A stretch of DNA of 64,000 bases from Holophagales bacterium (GTDB taxonomy: Bacteria > Acidobacteriota > Thermoanaerobaculia > Multivoradales > JAGPDF01): positions 4,867,501 to 4,931,500 of the forward strand of contig CP064972.1 in NCBI GenBank assembly GCA_016699405.1, given 5' to 3'. The notes under the pieces were generated by a model. It did not search any database. It saw only the letters and a program-made list of their open reading frames with translations, and was not told where the DNA came from. Positions 1 through 8,170 of this stretch are shown piece after piece; within the stretch, counting starts at the first letter, position 1; each line of letters begins with the position of its first letter. The position numbers and the translations under genes were made by a program.

Positions 1-1
1 C

Positions 2-421
2 CGCGGCATCCGACTCGCCATCGTCTTTCTCACCGCCTTCGGCGACATCGCGCTCGGCGTCAACGCGATGAAGAAGGGCGCCGTCGACTTCCTCGAGAAG
101 CCCGCCCGGCCCGACGTCCTGCTCGCCGCCGTCCGGCAAGGGCTCGAGACGATCCGCGAGAGCCTCGCCGAGAGTCGCGAGCGCGAGGCCTGGACCTCCC
201 GCGTCGCGCGGCTGACCGAACGCGAGCGGACGGTGCTGCGCGAGGTCCTCGACGGGCGCCTGAACAAGCAGGTCGCCTCGCGGCTCGGCCTCGCCGAGCG
301 GACCGTCAAGCACCATCGGGCCAATGCGATGGCCAAGCTGGAAGCGGCGTCCGTCGCCGAAGTCGCCCGGTTGGTCGAGCGCTTCGGTGCCCTCGACGCC
401 GGCGGCACACCCACACCCTAG
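2..421 (+). CDS. FixJ/NarL-type response regulator (5' end outside window)
   Basis: The visible 139 residues are the end of a receiver domain followed by a LuxR-type helix-turn-helix. The receiver part shows the conserved Thr in VFLTAFGD and the conserved Lys in FLEKPARP. The output domain starts at LTERERTVLREV and contains the recognition-helix pattern LAERTVKHHRANAMAKL, typical of FixJ/TodT-type transcription activators. A two-component regulator of this type is phosphorylated by a sensor kinase, presumably encoded upstream of the window. It is followed by a 160-base gap that holds a likely promoter, so the next operon is probably separately transcribed, although the regulator could control it. 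The phosphoacceptor Asp is not in view. Confidence 0.9.
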   Translation, partial: RGIRLAIVFLTAFGDIALGVNAMKKGAVDFLEKPARPDVLLAAVRQGLETIRESLAESREREAWTSRVARLTERERTVLREVLDGRLNKQVASRLGLAERTVKHHRANAMAKLEAASVAEVARLVERFGALDAGGTPTP

Positions 422-519
422 ACAGAATTCTTCACTTCCGCTTCGCCGGACCGCGAGGCGCGACGGCACGGCCACCGCCCGCCGCGCCCGAGCCACGCTC
501 TCATTGCACCAAAGGGCGA

Positions 520-548
520 TTGGCCGAATCGGTTTTCGCCTCTAAATT
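520..548 (+). promoter_or_regulatory. candidate sigma-70-like promoter for the GTPase/roadblock operon
   Basis: TTGGCC at 520-525 and TAAATT at 543-548 are separated by 17 bases, each matching the housekeeping consensus at 4 of 6 positions. It lies in the only sizeable gap (424-580) before the seven-gene run. The predicted start of transcription is near 555, shortly before the first usable start codon at 581. The AT-rich -10 stands out in a very GC-rich background. Prediction only. Confidence 0.45.
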
Positions 549-580
549 GCGCTCCGGCACCACCTGGAACCGATTGCAGG

Positions 581-1717
581 ATGCGACGCCGGATCGAAAT
601 CTCGACCATGGCCATGGGAACGAACACCTCGCGCATGCACGACGGACTCCGCATTCGCGGCGAGGGTGGCCCAGCCGACGACCACGACGGGCAGGACCCG
701 GGGTTCGCCGGCGATCTCGCCAGCCTCTCGGTCTTCGAGCTGCTGCAGTCGCTCCACTACCTGCGCAAGTCGGGCACGCTCGAACTGACGATCGACGATG
801 CCCGCCGGCTGAGCGAGTCGGCCACGTTCCTGCTGTCGACCGAAGGACTGGCCGGCGCTCGCTGCGGCTCGCTCGAAGAGCGCGAGGCGGTGCTCGCCGC
901 GCTCTGGTGGTCGCGCGGCCGTTTCCGCTTTCGCCCCGGACCCATCGTCGCCGAAGGGGCCACGCTCTCGCTTCAGGATCTGCTGCTCGAAGGCGTCCGA
1001 CTCGCCGACGAGGTCGAGGAGCGGGACGACCTCCTCCCCGATCGCGTCACTCCGCTCACCTTGGTCGCCGCCGAGCTCGCGGCCCCGGTGCTCGCGGTAC
1101 GCGGCGTCCCCGAGATCGTCGATCATCTGCGCAGCTCGGCCGCGCTCAACCGGCTGGCCCTCGAGAACCTCGTCCCCTACGCCCCGGTGACCATCGCCCA
1201 CGCCGTCGCCCGGCTCTGCGAAGAGGGCGCGGTGGCGGAAGGCCGGGGCGCTCCCGAAGCGCACGACCTCGTCGTCTCGACACCCCGCCCCACCAGCGAG
1301 ATCGGCGCGGCGCCGACACGCATCGTCCGGTTGGCGATCGCCTTCCCGACCCACGACGCCAAGCTCGGCCTCGAGCTGGTCACCGCCCTGCGCCTGCAGG
1401 CTGGGATCGACATGGCGGCGCACTTCTTCGACCCGGCCGGCCCGTCCTTCAGTCGCATGAAGATCTCGGCCGACTGTTCTCTTTCGCTCACCACCCTCCC
1501 GCTCGCACGCCGCAACCGGTTCGTCTTCGAGACGCTGCTCGACAACCTGCGTGTGGCGCTCTTCGTCTCGCGCGCCGAGAGCGAACCGGAGCTCCAGGAG
1601 TGGATGAGCCTGATCCCGCCCGGCGTCACGGCGCTTCACGCGACCGATCCGCAAGAGGGAGCCGGCCGACTTCTCGGTCACCTCCACGAGCTGCGCCAGC
1701 GGGCGACGCTCCCGTGA
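581..1717 (+). CDS. DUF4388 domain protein
   Basis: A 378-residue protein with no signal peptide. Residues about 42-150 (FAGDLASLSVFELLQSLHYL, then KSGTLELT) match the DUF4388 / PatA-N-like module common in two-component and GTPase signalling clusters. The middle is helical and may be winged-helix-like; the C-terminal third has alternating beta/alpha character and no recognisable motif. It is first in a same-strand run with a GTPase and a roadblock protein, and its stop overlaps the GTPase start (GTGA), so translation is probably coupled. Starts at 608, 617 or 635 are alternatives; all leave the domain intact. An adaptor role in a signalling complex is inferred from context. Confidence 0.75.
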   Translation: MRRRIEISTMAMGTNTSRMHDGLRIRGEGGPADDHDGQDPGFAGDLASLSVFELLQSLHYLRKSGTLELTIDDARRLSESATFLLSTEGLAGARCGSLEEREAVLAALWWSRGRFRFRPGPIVAEGATLSLQDLLLEGVRLADEVEERDDLLPDRVTPLTLVAAELAAPVLAVRGVPEIVDHLRSSAALNRLALENLVPYAPVTIAHAVARLCEEGAVAEGRGAPEAHDLVVSTPRPTSEIGAAPTRIVRLAIAFPTHDAKLGLELVTALRLQAGIDMAAHFFDPAGPSFSRMKISADCSLSLTTLPLARRNRFVFETLLDNLRVALFVSRAESEPELQEWMSLIPPGVTALHATDPQEGAGRLLGHLHELRQRATLP

Positions 1718-2187
1718 GCCGTCCGACCATCGTCATCCTCGGCCCTGCCGAGGCCGGGAAGAGCACCCTCATCCGCCTGCTCGGCGACGGCGCGGTCAAC
1801 CTCGAGCACCGCGGACGGACGGTGGGCATGGACCACGCCATGTTCCGCGACGGCGACCGCGAAGCGATGCTGCTCGGCGTCCCGGGCCAGGAGCGCTTCT
1901 CCGCCGTCCGCGAGATCCTCACCGGCATGAGCCGCGCTGCCGTGTGGGTCCGGCCGCCCTCGGGCGAGGCCGACCCCTTGACCGCGGAGTTGCTGGCATC
2001 GATCGCGCGCCCGCTGCCCTACCTGGTCTTCGTCAATCAACGCGACGGCGGACGGGGTCCCGGCGACCTCGCCCCCGCCCCGGCCCCGGTCGATCCGCCG
2101 AGAGACGTCGTCGTCGGCAACCTGCTCGGCGATCCTTCGGCCCGCGAACGGCTGCGGAACGCGATGTGGCGCCTCGTCGCCAGTTGA
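1714..2187 (+). CDS. small Ras-like GTPase of the roadblock-associated (COG2229/CvnD-like) family
   Basis: A 157-residue P-loop protein starting with GTG inside the stop of the DUF4388 gene. The Walker A motif is GPAEAGKST. The G3 region reads GVPGQERF, where the usual Asp of DxxG is replaced; bacterial GTPases of the conservon (CvnD) group typically read GTPGQ here, so this is a family trait rather than damage. The G4 equivalent is NQRD in VFVNQRDGG. Such GTPases work with a roadblock/LC7 partner, and one follows directly. The likely role is a GTP-dependent switch in a cytoplasmic signalling complex; the effector is unknown. Confidence 0.85.
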   Translation: MSRPTIVILGPAEAGKSTLIRLLGDGAVNLEHRGRTVGMDHAMFRDGDREAMLLGVPGQERFSAVREILTGMSRAAVWVRPPSGEADPLTAELLASIARPLPYLVFVNQRDGGRGPGDLAPAPAPVDPPRDVVVGNLLGDPSARERLRNAMWRLVAS

Positions 2188-2221
2188 ACGCCTCTCGTCG
2201 GAAGGAAACTCGGAGATCCCC

Positions 2222-2590
2222 ATGGCCAATCGTGCCGAACTGATCCAACAGGTCCTCAAGACCCTTGTCCTCAATACCCCCGACGTCGAAGGCGCGGCGA
2301 TGGTCACCGCCGACGGCCTGGCGCTCGCCTCGGCGCTGCCGGCGGGAACCGACGAAGACCGCGTCGCGGCGATGGCCGCCGCGGTTCTGTCGCTCGGCGA
2401 TCGCACCGCCCACGAGCTGCAGCGCGGCTCGCTCGAGCAGGTCTACGTGAAGGGCAGCTCGGGCTACGTGATCCTCATGCAGGCCGGCAGCGAGGCGGTG
2501 CTCGAGGTGATCGCCGGTCCGGCGGCCAAGTTGGGCATGGTCCTGCTCGACATGAAGCGCGCCTCCCAAGAGCTGGCGCGTCTGCTGTGA
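2222..2590 (+). CDS. roadblock/LC7 domain protein
   Basis: This 122-residue protein is a single roadblock/LC7 domain (MVTADGLALASALP, then VAAMAAAVLSLGDR and GYVILMQAGSEAVLEVI). The fold is shared by MglB, CvnB and dynein light chains, and acts as GTPase-activating partner or scaffold for small Ras-like GTPases. A GGAG sequence eight bases before the ATG supports the start. Its position directly after the GTPase gene makes a GTPase/regulator pair very likely. The stop overlaps the next start by four bases. Confidence 0.9.
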   Translation: MANRAELIQQVLKTLVLNTPDVEGAAMVTADGLALASALPAGTDEDRVAAMAAAVLSLGDRTAHELQRGSLEQVYVKGSSGYVILMQAGSEAVLEVIAGPAAKLGMVLLDMKRASQELARLL

Positions 2591-2856
2591 TCCTCCCCCC
2601 CCGCCAGGGGTTGCTGCTCGAGCGGCAGCTCCCGGAGATCTCGGCGCGCTGGAGCCCTCGGCGCGGCCCGATGCGTGGGGACGAGGACGGCCTCCCGCCC
2701 ACCTCCCCCTCCGCCGCCTTGCGGGAACGCGTCGGCACGACGACCGACGCCGACCGTCCCGGCTTCGAACGCCACCGTCTCGACGCTGCGCGCGACCTGC
2801 ACCTCGCGCTCGACTCGACGCCGCTCGCCGCGCTCGCGGCGTCCAGCGCCGCCTGA
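2587..2856 (+). CDS. short hypothetical protein, translationally coupled to roadblock gene
   Basis: An 89-residue, Arg/Pro-rich reading frame starting with GTG in a GTGA overlap with the roadblock stop. No domain, signal peptide or membrane segment is recognisable. The last 35 residues (FERHRLDAARDLHLALDS onward) could form an amphipathic helix. Support comes only from the overlap, which is used repeatedly for true gene junctions in this window, and from exact filling of the space before the next gene. In such GC-rich DNA a chance frame cannot be excluded. Confidence 0.45.
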   Translation: MILPPRQGLLLERQLPEISARWSPRRGPMRGDEDGLPPTSPSAALRERVGTTTDADRPGFERHRLDAARDLHLALDSTPLAALAASSAA

Positions 2857-2872
2857 ACCAGGGAAGCCCGCC

Positions 2873-3352
2873 ATGCAAGACATGCGACCCGAGGAGATCG
2901 TCGGCGACCGCCGCGCGGTGGATCTCACCTATCACGATGGCACGTCGCGCAAGGTCTTCGTCACCGAGATCGAGACGCCGTTCCCCACCGGCGAGCTGAT
3001 CGTCTCCCAGACCGACCTCGCCGGCACGATCACCATGTGCAACGAGGCCTTCGTGCACATGTCGGGATACCGTCACGAGGACCTCGTCGGCGCCCCGCAC
3101 CACATCCTGCGTCATCCCGACATGCCGGCCGCGGCCTTCGCCGATCTCTGGACCACCGTGCGCGGCGGCGGGAGATGGCACGGCTACGTCAAGAACCTGC
3201 GGCGCGACGGCGGCTTCTACTGGGTCTACGCCACGGTCATCCCGAAGGTCCGTCGCGGCGAGGTCGTCGGCTTCACCTCGGTCCGCCGCCAGCCGTCACG
3301 AACCAAGGTCGAGCAGGCGCGCCTGCTCTACGCCACGATGCGCAGCGCCTGA
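2873..3352 (+). CDS. Aer-like single PAS domain protein
   Basis: A 159-residue soluble protein. After about 40 residues, TGELIVSQTDLAGTITMCNEAF opens a PAS domain that carries the aerotaxis-receptor signature: YRHEDLVGAPHHILRHPDMP, then FADLWTTVRGGGRWHGYVKN and GGFYWVYATVIP. PAS domains of this class bind FAD in Aer, so redox or oxygen sensing is plausible. Unlike Aer there is no membrane segment, HAMP or methyl-accepting domain, so any output must pass through partner proteins of the operon. FAD binding is inferred from family resemblance. Confidence 0.85.
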   Translation: MQDMRPEEIVGDRRAVDLTYHDGTSRKVFVTEIETPFPTGELIVSQTDLAGTITMCNEAFVHMSGYRHEDLVGAPHHILRHPDMPAAAFADLWTTVRGGGRWHGYVKNLRRDGGFYWVYATVIPKVRRGEVVGFTSVRRQPSRTKVEQARLLYATMRSA

Positions 3353-3368
3353 CGGGCCGGGAGAGACC

Positions 3369-4118
3369 ATGAGCTACCGCTTCGCCCTGAGCCCGGACGT
3401 TCACGCGCGCGACCTGTCCAACTGGTTCGTTCTCAACACGCGCCTCCAACGGGCGCTCGGGACCGCCATCCACCCCGTCGTCTTCGACGACTTCGCCGAC
3501 CTGCACGAGGCGATCGCCGGCGGCAACGTCGACATCGTCTATGCCAATGCCGCCGACACGGCGCTCCTGCTGCGTCGCCACGGCTTCTCGCCGCTCGCCC
3601 GCGCCCGCCAGGTCGCCGACGAGGCGCTGGTGGCCGTCGCCGCGACGTCGCCGATCCACGCCCTCGAGGCCCTCCCCTCGCGGATCCGCGCTGCCGCCAC
3701 CGACGCGCCGGACGTGGAGCGGATCTGTCGCATCCTTCTCGAGCCCGCCGATCTCGGCGCCGCCGACATCGACGTGATCGCCAAGCGCAACTACGTGCTG
3801 GTCGCCAAGTCGGTGGCGATCGGAGAGAGCGAGGTCGGGTTCTTCCTTCGCCAGGCCTTCGACGAGCTCTCGGACCTGACCCGTGGCATGCTCCGCCCGC
3901 TCATTTCGAGCCAGATCTACGTCGTCAGCCACTGCCTGCTGGCCAGCGAGCGCCTGGCCGGGTTCGTGCCGCAGATCCTGGGCGCCCTCGAGTCGATGGC
4001 CGACGACCCGACCGTCGCCGACCTGCTGCTCGGTCTCGGTGCGCCGCGAGGCTGGGAGCGCCTGACGCTCGAGGACGCCGAGTTCATGGTGGACCTGATG
4101 GACACACTCGAGAGCTGA
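3369..4118 (+). CDS. PhnD-like periplasmic-binding-fold protein lacking a signal peptide
   Basis: A 249-residue protein of the phosphate/phosphonate ABC-binding-protein (PhnD-like) type 2 periplasmic binding fold: YRFALSPDV at the start, VFDDFADLHEAIAGGNVDIVYANAADTALLL in the first lobe. The N-terminus has no hydrophobic export signal and no lipobox, and no ABC permease or ATPase lies nearby, so it probably acts in the cytoplasm as a ligand sensor rather than in transport. GGGAGAG before the ATG at 3369 supports the start. It sits between a PAS protein and a PAS/kinase-like protein. The ligand cannot be told from sequence. Confidence 0.75.
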   Translation: MSYRFALSPDVHARDLSNWFVLNTRLQRALGTAIHPVVFDDFADLHEAIAGGNVDIVYANAADTALLLRRHGFSPLARARQVADEALVAVAATSPIHALEALPSRIRAAATDAPDVERICRILLEPADLGAADIDVIAKRNYVLVAKSVAIGESEVGFFLRQAFDELSDLTRGMLRPLISSQIYVVSHCLLASERLAGFVPQILGALESMADDPTVADLLLGLGAPRGWERLTLEDAEFMVDLMDTLES

Positions 4119-4161
4119 GGAACCGATCGCCACCCTCCTTGCGTTCCCCGAGAGGCGCCGC

Positions 4162-5916
4162 GTGAAGAGCTGGACTCTCTATCGAAGCGAGGCCGACAAC
4201 GACCTGCGCTGGGCGACGCGGCAGGATACCGACGGGCAACCGGACGGTTCCGCCGAGCGTTTCCTCTGCGAACACCTGGGCGGCGACGGGCTGCTGCGCG
4301 CCGCGATGGTACGGGCCCGGCTCGGACCCGACGAGGCCGACGCCTTCCGCACCGTCGGACCGGACCGCTCGGCCCTCGACGTGGTCGTCGTCGCCGACCC
4401 GCCGCGAACCTACGTGCTGATCGCCCAGCCCCGCACCCATTCGAGCGGCCTCGGTCGCCTGGCCTTCGTCTACTCCTCTCTGGCGCGCAGTCGCGACGCC
4501 GCGCTCTTCTGCGATGTCTCCGGGACCATCCTCGCCGCCAGTCGCCGCTGGCGCGACCTGTACGGGTACGAATCGGGCGACGTACTGGCACGCAACCCGC
4601 GCCTCGTCAGCTCGCGCCAGCACCCGCGGTCGACCTTCCGCCAGCTCTGGCACGATCTGCGCGATCGCCAGAGCGACAGCTGGTCGGGCGAGCTCGTCAA
4701 TCGGCGGCGGGACGGCGACCTCGTCCGCGTCTGGCAGACCATCACGACCTTCCGCGACGCCAGCGGCGGCGTGGCCGGCTACCTCGGTCTGACCCGCGAC
4801 ATGACGCGCCAGGCCGAGACGCTGGAACGGCTGAGCCAGCGGCTCGAAAGCGCCGACCGCGGCGAGCAGCAGGAGCGGCAGCAGCTTGCCGCGACGACGC
4901 GCGAGCTCCGCTCGCCGCTGCTGGCGATCGTCGGCTACCTCGACCTCGCCGAGCGCAGCCTGCCCGCCGAAGACGGGCATTCGGCCGCGCCCCACCTCGA
5001 GGGGATCCGCCGTGCCGCGCGGCGGCTCGACGAGCTCATCGCCGCGCTGCAGGCTCCGGCCCTCTCCAGGGTCGGCGAGGCGAAGGCCGAGGACGCGAGA
5101 ATGCGCCTGCGGTCGCTCCTCCGCACCGAGGTCGCCCTGCAGGCCTCGCTGGCCCGCCACCGCGCGGTTCGGCTCGATCTGGTCGAGGAGGGACTCTCGC
5201 TCCCCTGCTTCGGCGACGAGAAGGGGCTCGCGCGGGCGCTCCGCGAGCTCGTGTCCTACGCGGCGCGCACCGCGGCCCGCGGCACGCCGGTCACCGTCCG
5301 CCACTCGACCTTCGAGGATGGCAGCCAGGAGGTCGCCGTCGAGATCACCGCGCCGATCCCGCAGGGCGACACGACGAGTGAGGGCGCGGAGACGAACGCG
5401 ATCGTCCGGCCCGCACGCTCCTGGACTGGAGCCCCGAGCCTCGCGTCGCTCGACCTGGCCCATCAAGTCGCCGCCTGTCATGGCGGCTCGTTCGCCGAGG
5501 AGCCGCTCGCCGACGGCGGCCGGAGCTTGCGCTTCCGGATCCCGCTCGGCCTCGAGCATTTTCACGACCGGATCTGGGCCGTCGCGGTCTTCGACCCCGC
5601 CGAGCGTCTCTGGCCCTGGCTCGCCGAACGACTCGCCGCGAGCCAGATCCCCGCGTTCCTCGTCCACTCGCAGAGCGAGCTCGCCGAGGTCTGCCGGGTC
5701 GAGCTCCCCAACCTGGTGCTCGGAGACGTCGCCCACGCGGCCTCGAGGCTCAGCGCCTCGTCGGGCCAGGTCGGCCCGGCGCCGTCGATCGTCTATCTCA
5801 CGACCTCGGGAGCGGACCCGGCTCCGTCCGTCGCCTCGGGAGAGGGCCCGGCCGCCCTCCTCACCGAGCTCTCGAGCCTCCTCGCCAGCGCCCCGGCGCG
5901 GCGGGGGGCTCCCTGA
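4162..5916 (+). CDS. PAS / histidine-kinase-like protein with degenerate H-box (probable pseudokinase)
   Basis: A 584-residue soluble protein with a GTG start preceded by GAGAGG. Residues about 110-220 are a PAS domain (DVSGTILAASRRWRDLYGY, GYLGLTRDMTRQ). A coiled coil leads to a HisKA-like segment TTRELRSPLLAIVGYL, in which the phospho-accepting His is replaced by Arg247. The following ATPase-like region keeps the fold outline (FGDEKGLARALRELV) but the N-box Asn and the DxG box are not visible. The last 90 residues look receiver-like without a phosphorylation site. It is therefore probably a scaffold or sensor rather than an active kinase. It ends the operon, before a strong terminator. Confidence 0.75.
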   Translation: MKSWTLYRSEADNDLRWATRQDTDGQPDGSAERFLCEHLGGDGLLRAAMVRARLGPDEADAFRTVGPDRSALDVVVVADPPRTYVLIAQPRTHSSGLGRLAFVYSSLARSRDAALFCDVSGTILAASRRWRDLYGYESGDVLARNPRLVSSRQHPRSTFRQLWHDLRDRQSDSWSGELVNRRRDGDLVRVWQTITTFRDASGGVAGYLGLTRDMTRQAETLERLSQRLESADRGEQQERQQLAATTRELRSPLLAIVGYLDLAERSLPAEDGHSAAPHLEGIRRAARRLDELIAALQAPALSRVGEAKAEDARMRLRSLLRTEVALQASLARHRAVRLDLVEEGLSLPCFGDEKGLARALRELVSYAARTAARGTPVTVRHSTFEDGSQEVAVEITAPIPQGDTTSEGAETNAIVRPARSWTGAPSLASLDLAHQVAACHGGSFAEEPLADGGRSLRFRIPLGLEHFHDRIWAVAVFDPAERLWPWLAERLAASQIPAFLVHSQSELAEVCRVELPNLVLGDVAHAASRLSASSGQVGPAPSIVYLTTSGADPAPSVASGEGPAALLTELSSLLASAPARRGAP

Positions 5917-6032
5917 GGCGTGAGCTCACCTCGCCGGGTCGCTAGACACGCCCGGCGGCTGGCCCGTAGACCGGTTTGGAGACAGGAGACGAACCGAGAG
6001 AACGAGACTCCTCCAGACCTCCACCCTCCTTC

Positions 6033-6065
6033 AGCCCCACCCTGACCGGTGGGGCTCTTTTTTTT
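6033..6065 (+). terminator. rho-independent terminator after the signalling operon
   Basis: A perfect nine-base stem AGCCCCACC / GGTGGGGCT (6033-6041 with 6048-6056), a six-base loop, and a run of eight T at 6058-6065. The T-run is on the plus strand only, so it ends the operon and not the converging corA gene. Confidence 0.9.
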
Positions 6066-6070
6066 CGCGA

Positions 6071-7030
6071 TCACCACCAGCCGCGGCGGCGGAACCAGAC
6101 CACCATCGCCACCGCGGTGGCGACCATCGTCCCGAGCAGCGCCGGATAGGCCCAGGGCTGCTTGAGCTCGGGCATGTACTCGAAGTTCATCCCGTAGAGC
6201 CCGGCGAGAAAGGTCAGCGGCAGCAGGATCGCCGAGAAGAGGGTGAGCACCTTCATAATCTCGTTGGTCTTCTGCCCGACGGCCGAAAGATAGGTGTCCT
6301 TCACGCTGCCGAGCTGATCGCGCTGCTGGTCGATCGCATCGCCGAGTCGCATGACGTTGTCGTAGACGTCGCGGAAGTAGAGCGCCTGCCCCTCGTCGAC
6401 GAAGCGCGCCGTCGGATTGCCGAGGTGCGAGAAGACCTGGCGATGCGGGAGCATCACGCGCCGGAGCGTCCCGAGGCTGCGCCGCAGCTCGAGGATCCCT
6501 TCGAGCTGCCCCCTCTCGACCTGCCGGAAGATCGCCTCTTCGATCTCCTCGATCTCGCGAGCGATCTCGTCGAGCACCGGGAAGTAGTGGTCGATGACCT
6601 CGTCGCAGAGCGAGTAGAGGAGACGCGCCGGGCCGCCCGGTGGGGCCGCGACGCCGTCGCGCAGTCGCTCCTGGACCTTGCGCACACTGCGCATCGGGGC
6701 GCGATGGCAGGTCAGCAGACGGTCGGTGCCGAGAAAGGCGGCGAGCTTCAGGGTGTCGAGGCGGTGCCCGGTCTTGTTGAAGTCGAGCCCGCGCACGATG
6801 GCGAAGAGGCAGTCGTCGAACTCCTGCATCTTCGGCTGGTGCTGCAGGGTGAAGGTGTCCTCGACCGCCAGCGGGTGATAGCCGAGGTCGAGCAGCAACC
6901 GCTCGTACTCGGGCTCGAACCCTTCGAGGTCGGCCCACAGCCAGGCACCGGGCGGGAGCGGCGCGTCGAGCAGCTCGCGACCGCCCCAGCGGGGCAGCTG
7001 ACCGGGACAGTAGAGAACGCACTGGATCAT
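6071..7030 (-). CDS. corA: CorA family magnesium/divalent cation channel
   Basis: A 319-residue protein with the CorA layout: a large soluble N-terminal domain rich in acidic and helical segments and two C-terminal membrane helices (about residues 258-280 and 293-312). The diagnostic selectivity loop is present as YGMNFEYMPEL between the helices. CorA forms a pentameric inner-membrane channel for Mg2+ and sometimes Co2+ or Ni2+. The start MIQCVLY is chosen at 7030; a GTG at 7054 adds eight residues. It converges on the upstream signalling operon, and the plus-strand terminator lies just beyond its stop. Confidence 0.92.
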   Translation of the reverse strand: MIQCVLYCPGQLPRWGGRELLDAPLPPGAWLWADLEGFEPEYERLLLDLGYHPLAVEDTFTLQHQPKMQEFDDCLFAIVRGLDFNKTGHRLDTLKLAAFLGTDRLLTCHRAPMRSVRKVQERLRDGVAAPPGGPARLLYSLCDEVIDHYFPVLDEIAREIEEIEEAIFRQVERGQLEGILELRRSLGTLRRVMLPHRQVFSHLGNPTARFVDEGQALYFRDVYDNVMRLGDAIDQQRDQLGSVKDTYLSAVGQKTNEIMKVLTLFSAILLPLTFLAGLYGMNFEYMPELKQPWAYPALLGTMVATAVAMVVWFRRRGWW

Positions 7031-7097
7031 GGCGCGATCGGCGGCGGGCGGCACCCGCCGCGGCGAACGCTATCAGGAAGCGCCCGGCCCGCGGAGC

Positions 7098-7679
7098 CTA
7101 GGGCCGCGGCGCAGCGGCCGGGTCGGCCGTCGGCGCGGGTCGCTCGCCCGGAGGCCTCGACGACTGACGTCGCAGCCAGCGATCGCGCAGCGAGCCGCGT
7201 CCCGCCTGGCCGGTGGCGCCCACTTCGCGCGGCGGCCGCAAGCGAGCGAGAAGCGCGAGATACCGTGCCTGCTGCTCCGGCGTCAGCAGCTCGCGCGTCG
7301 CCAGCACGTGGTCGACGAAGGCCCTTTCGAGAGCCGCGTTGCGTCGCCCCGCCTCGTCGAGCAGGGCCTCCAGCCGGGCCCGGTCCGGCTGCGGACGCGC
7401 CACTTCGCGGCGCAGTTCGCGCCGCGCCGCTTCCATCGCCTGACGGTCCGCCTGGGTGCTCTCGAAGAACCGGCGATGGCGCTCGAGAAAGCGCTCACGC
7501 TGCTCGGCCGTGAGCTCGAGGCGATCGATCAGCTCGAGCACGGCCCCGCGCGGCGGCCCACCGAGCGGAGGCTTGTCCGGACCCGCGGGAAGCCCGCGGC
7601 GCGCCAACCACGCGCCGAGCAGTCCACAATTGAGGCCGACGGAGAGCAGCAGGGCGGCCAGCACCCACCAGCGTCTCAT
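7098..7679 (-). CDS. Spy/CpxP-like (LTxxQ) membrane-anchored periplasmic protein
   Basis: 193 residues with an N-terminal hydrophobic anchor (WWVLAALLLSVGLNCGLLGAW). The mature region is helical and carries two LTxxQ motifs (LTAEQRERF and LTPEQQARY), the mark of the Spy/CpxP/CnrR-like family of periplasmic chaperones and stress or metal sensors. The C-terminus is Arg/Pro-rich and probably disordered. Its start overlaps the anti-sigma stop by four bases, giving the order sigma, anti-sigma, Spy-like. By analogy with CnrX and CpxP it may sense envelope stress or metal and act on the anti-sigma factor; that role is inferred. Confidence 0.75.
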   Translation of the reverse strand: MRRWWVLAALLLSVGLNCGLLGAWLARRGLPAGPDKPPLGGPPRGAVLELIDRLELTAEQRERFLERHRRFFESTQADRQAMEAARRELRREVARPQPDRARLEALLDEAGRRNAALERAFVDHVLATRELLTPEQQARYLALLARLRPPREVGATGQAGRGSLRDRWLRRQSSRPPGERPAPTADPAAAPRP

Positions 7680-8170
7680 CGGCTCGTCCCTTCCAGGTCG
7701 CTCGACAGCTCGGCGGAGTCGAGGCTCGTGCCTCGCTCGGCCACCAACCAGTAGCTCTCGCCCGGCCCCGGATCGCTCCACAGATCGGTCGATTCCTCGC
7801 TGGCAACCGGGTTCGAGGCGGGAGCGGGCGAGGTTCCCGGAGCCGACAAGGTGCCGACGACAGCGCCGATGGCGATCCCCGAGGCGAGGGCCCCCGCACC
7901 GAGGAGCCGGGCCCACCCCGGCAGAGCGGAGAACGACGGCACCGTCGCGGCCTCGGCACGCACCTTCGCCATCACCGCGGTGGTGAACCCTGGCGGCACC
8001 CCACGCTCCGGCGGCTCCTCCAGCCCCTCCCAGACGGAGCGCAGGGCCTCCCGTCGCAGCGCCGCGCTCGGGTCGGTCGACAGGCGAGCGTCGAGGTCTC
8101 GACCGGCTTCCTCCGAAAGCTCGCCGGCGAGCGACCGCACCAGTTCGCGATTCCGTTCGTCCATCGTCAT
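7676..8170 (-). CDS. membrane-anchored anti-sigma factor
   Basis: A 164-residue protein with a soluble N-terminal helical region (DERNRELVRSLAGELSEEAGRDLDARL), one membrane helix at about residues 83-105 (ARLLGAGALASGIAIGAVVG) and a short outer tail. No zinc-binding HxxxCxxC motif is present, so it is not a ZAS-type anti-sigma. The start at 8170 is fixed by the ATGA overlap with the sigma stop. It presumably holds the ECF sigma factor at the membrane until an envelope signal, perhaps through the downstream Spy-like protein, releases it. The role rests on position and topology. Confidence 0.75.
   Translation of the reverse strand: MTMDERNRELVRSLAGELSEEAGRDLDARLSTDPSAALRREALRSVWEGLEEPPERGVPPGFTTAVMAKVRAEAATVPSFSALPGWARLLGAGALASGIAIGAVVGTLSAPGTSPAPASNPVASEESTDLWSDPGPGESYWLVAERGTSLDSAELSSDLEGTSR

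Noticed and set aside
3369..4118. Phosphonate uptake system
   Set aside because: The PhnD-like protein lacks an export signal and no permease or ATPase gene is adjacent.
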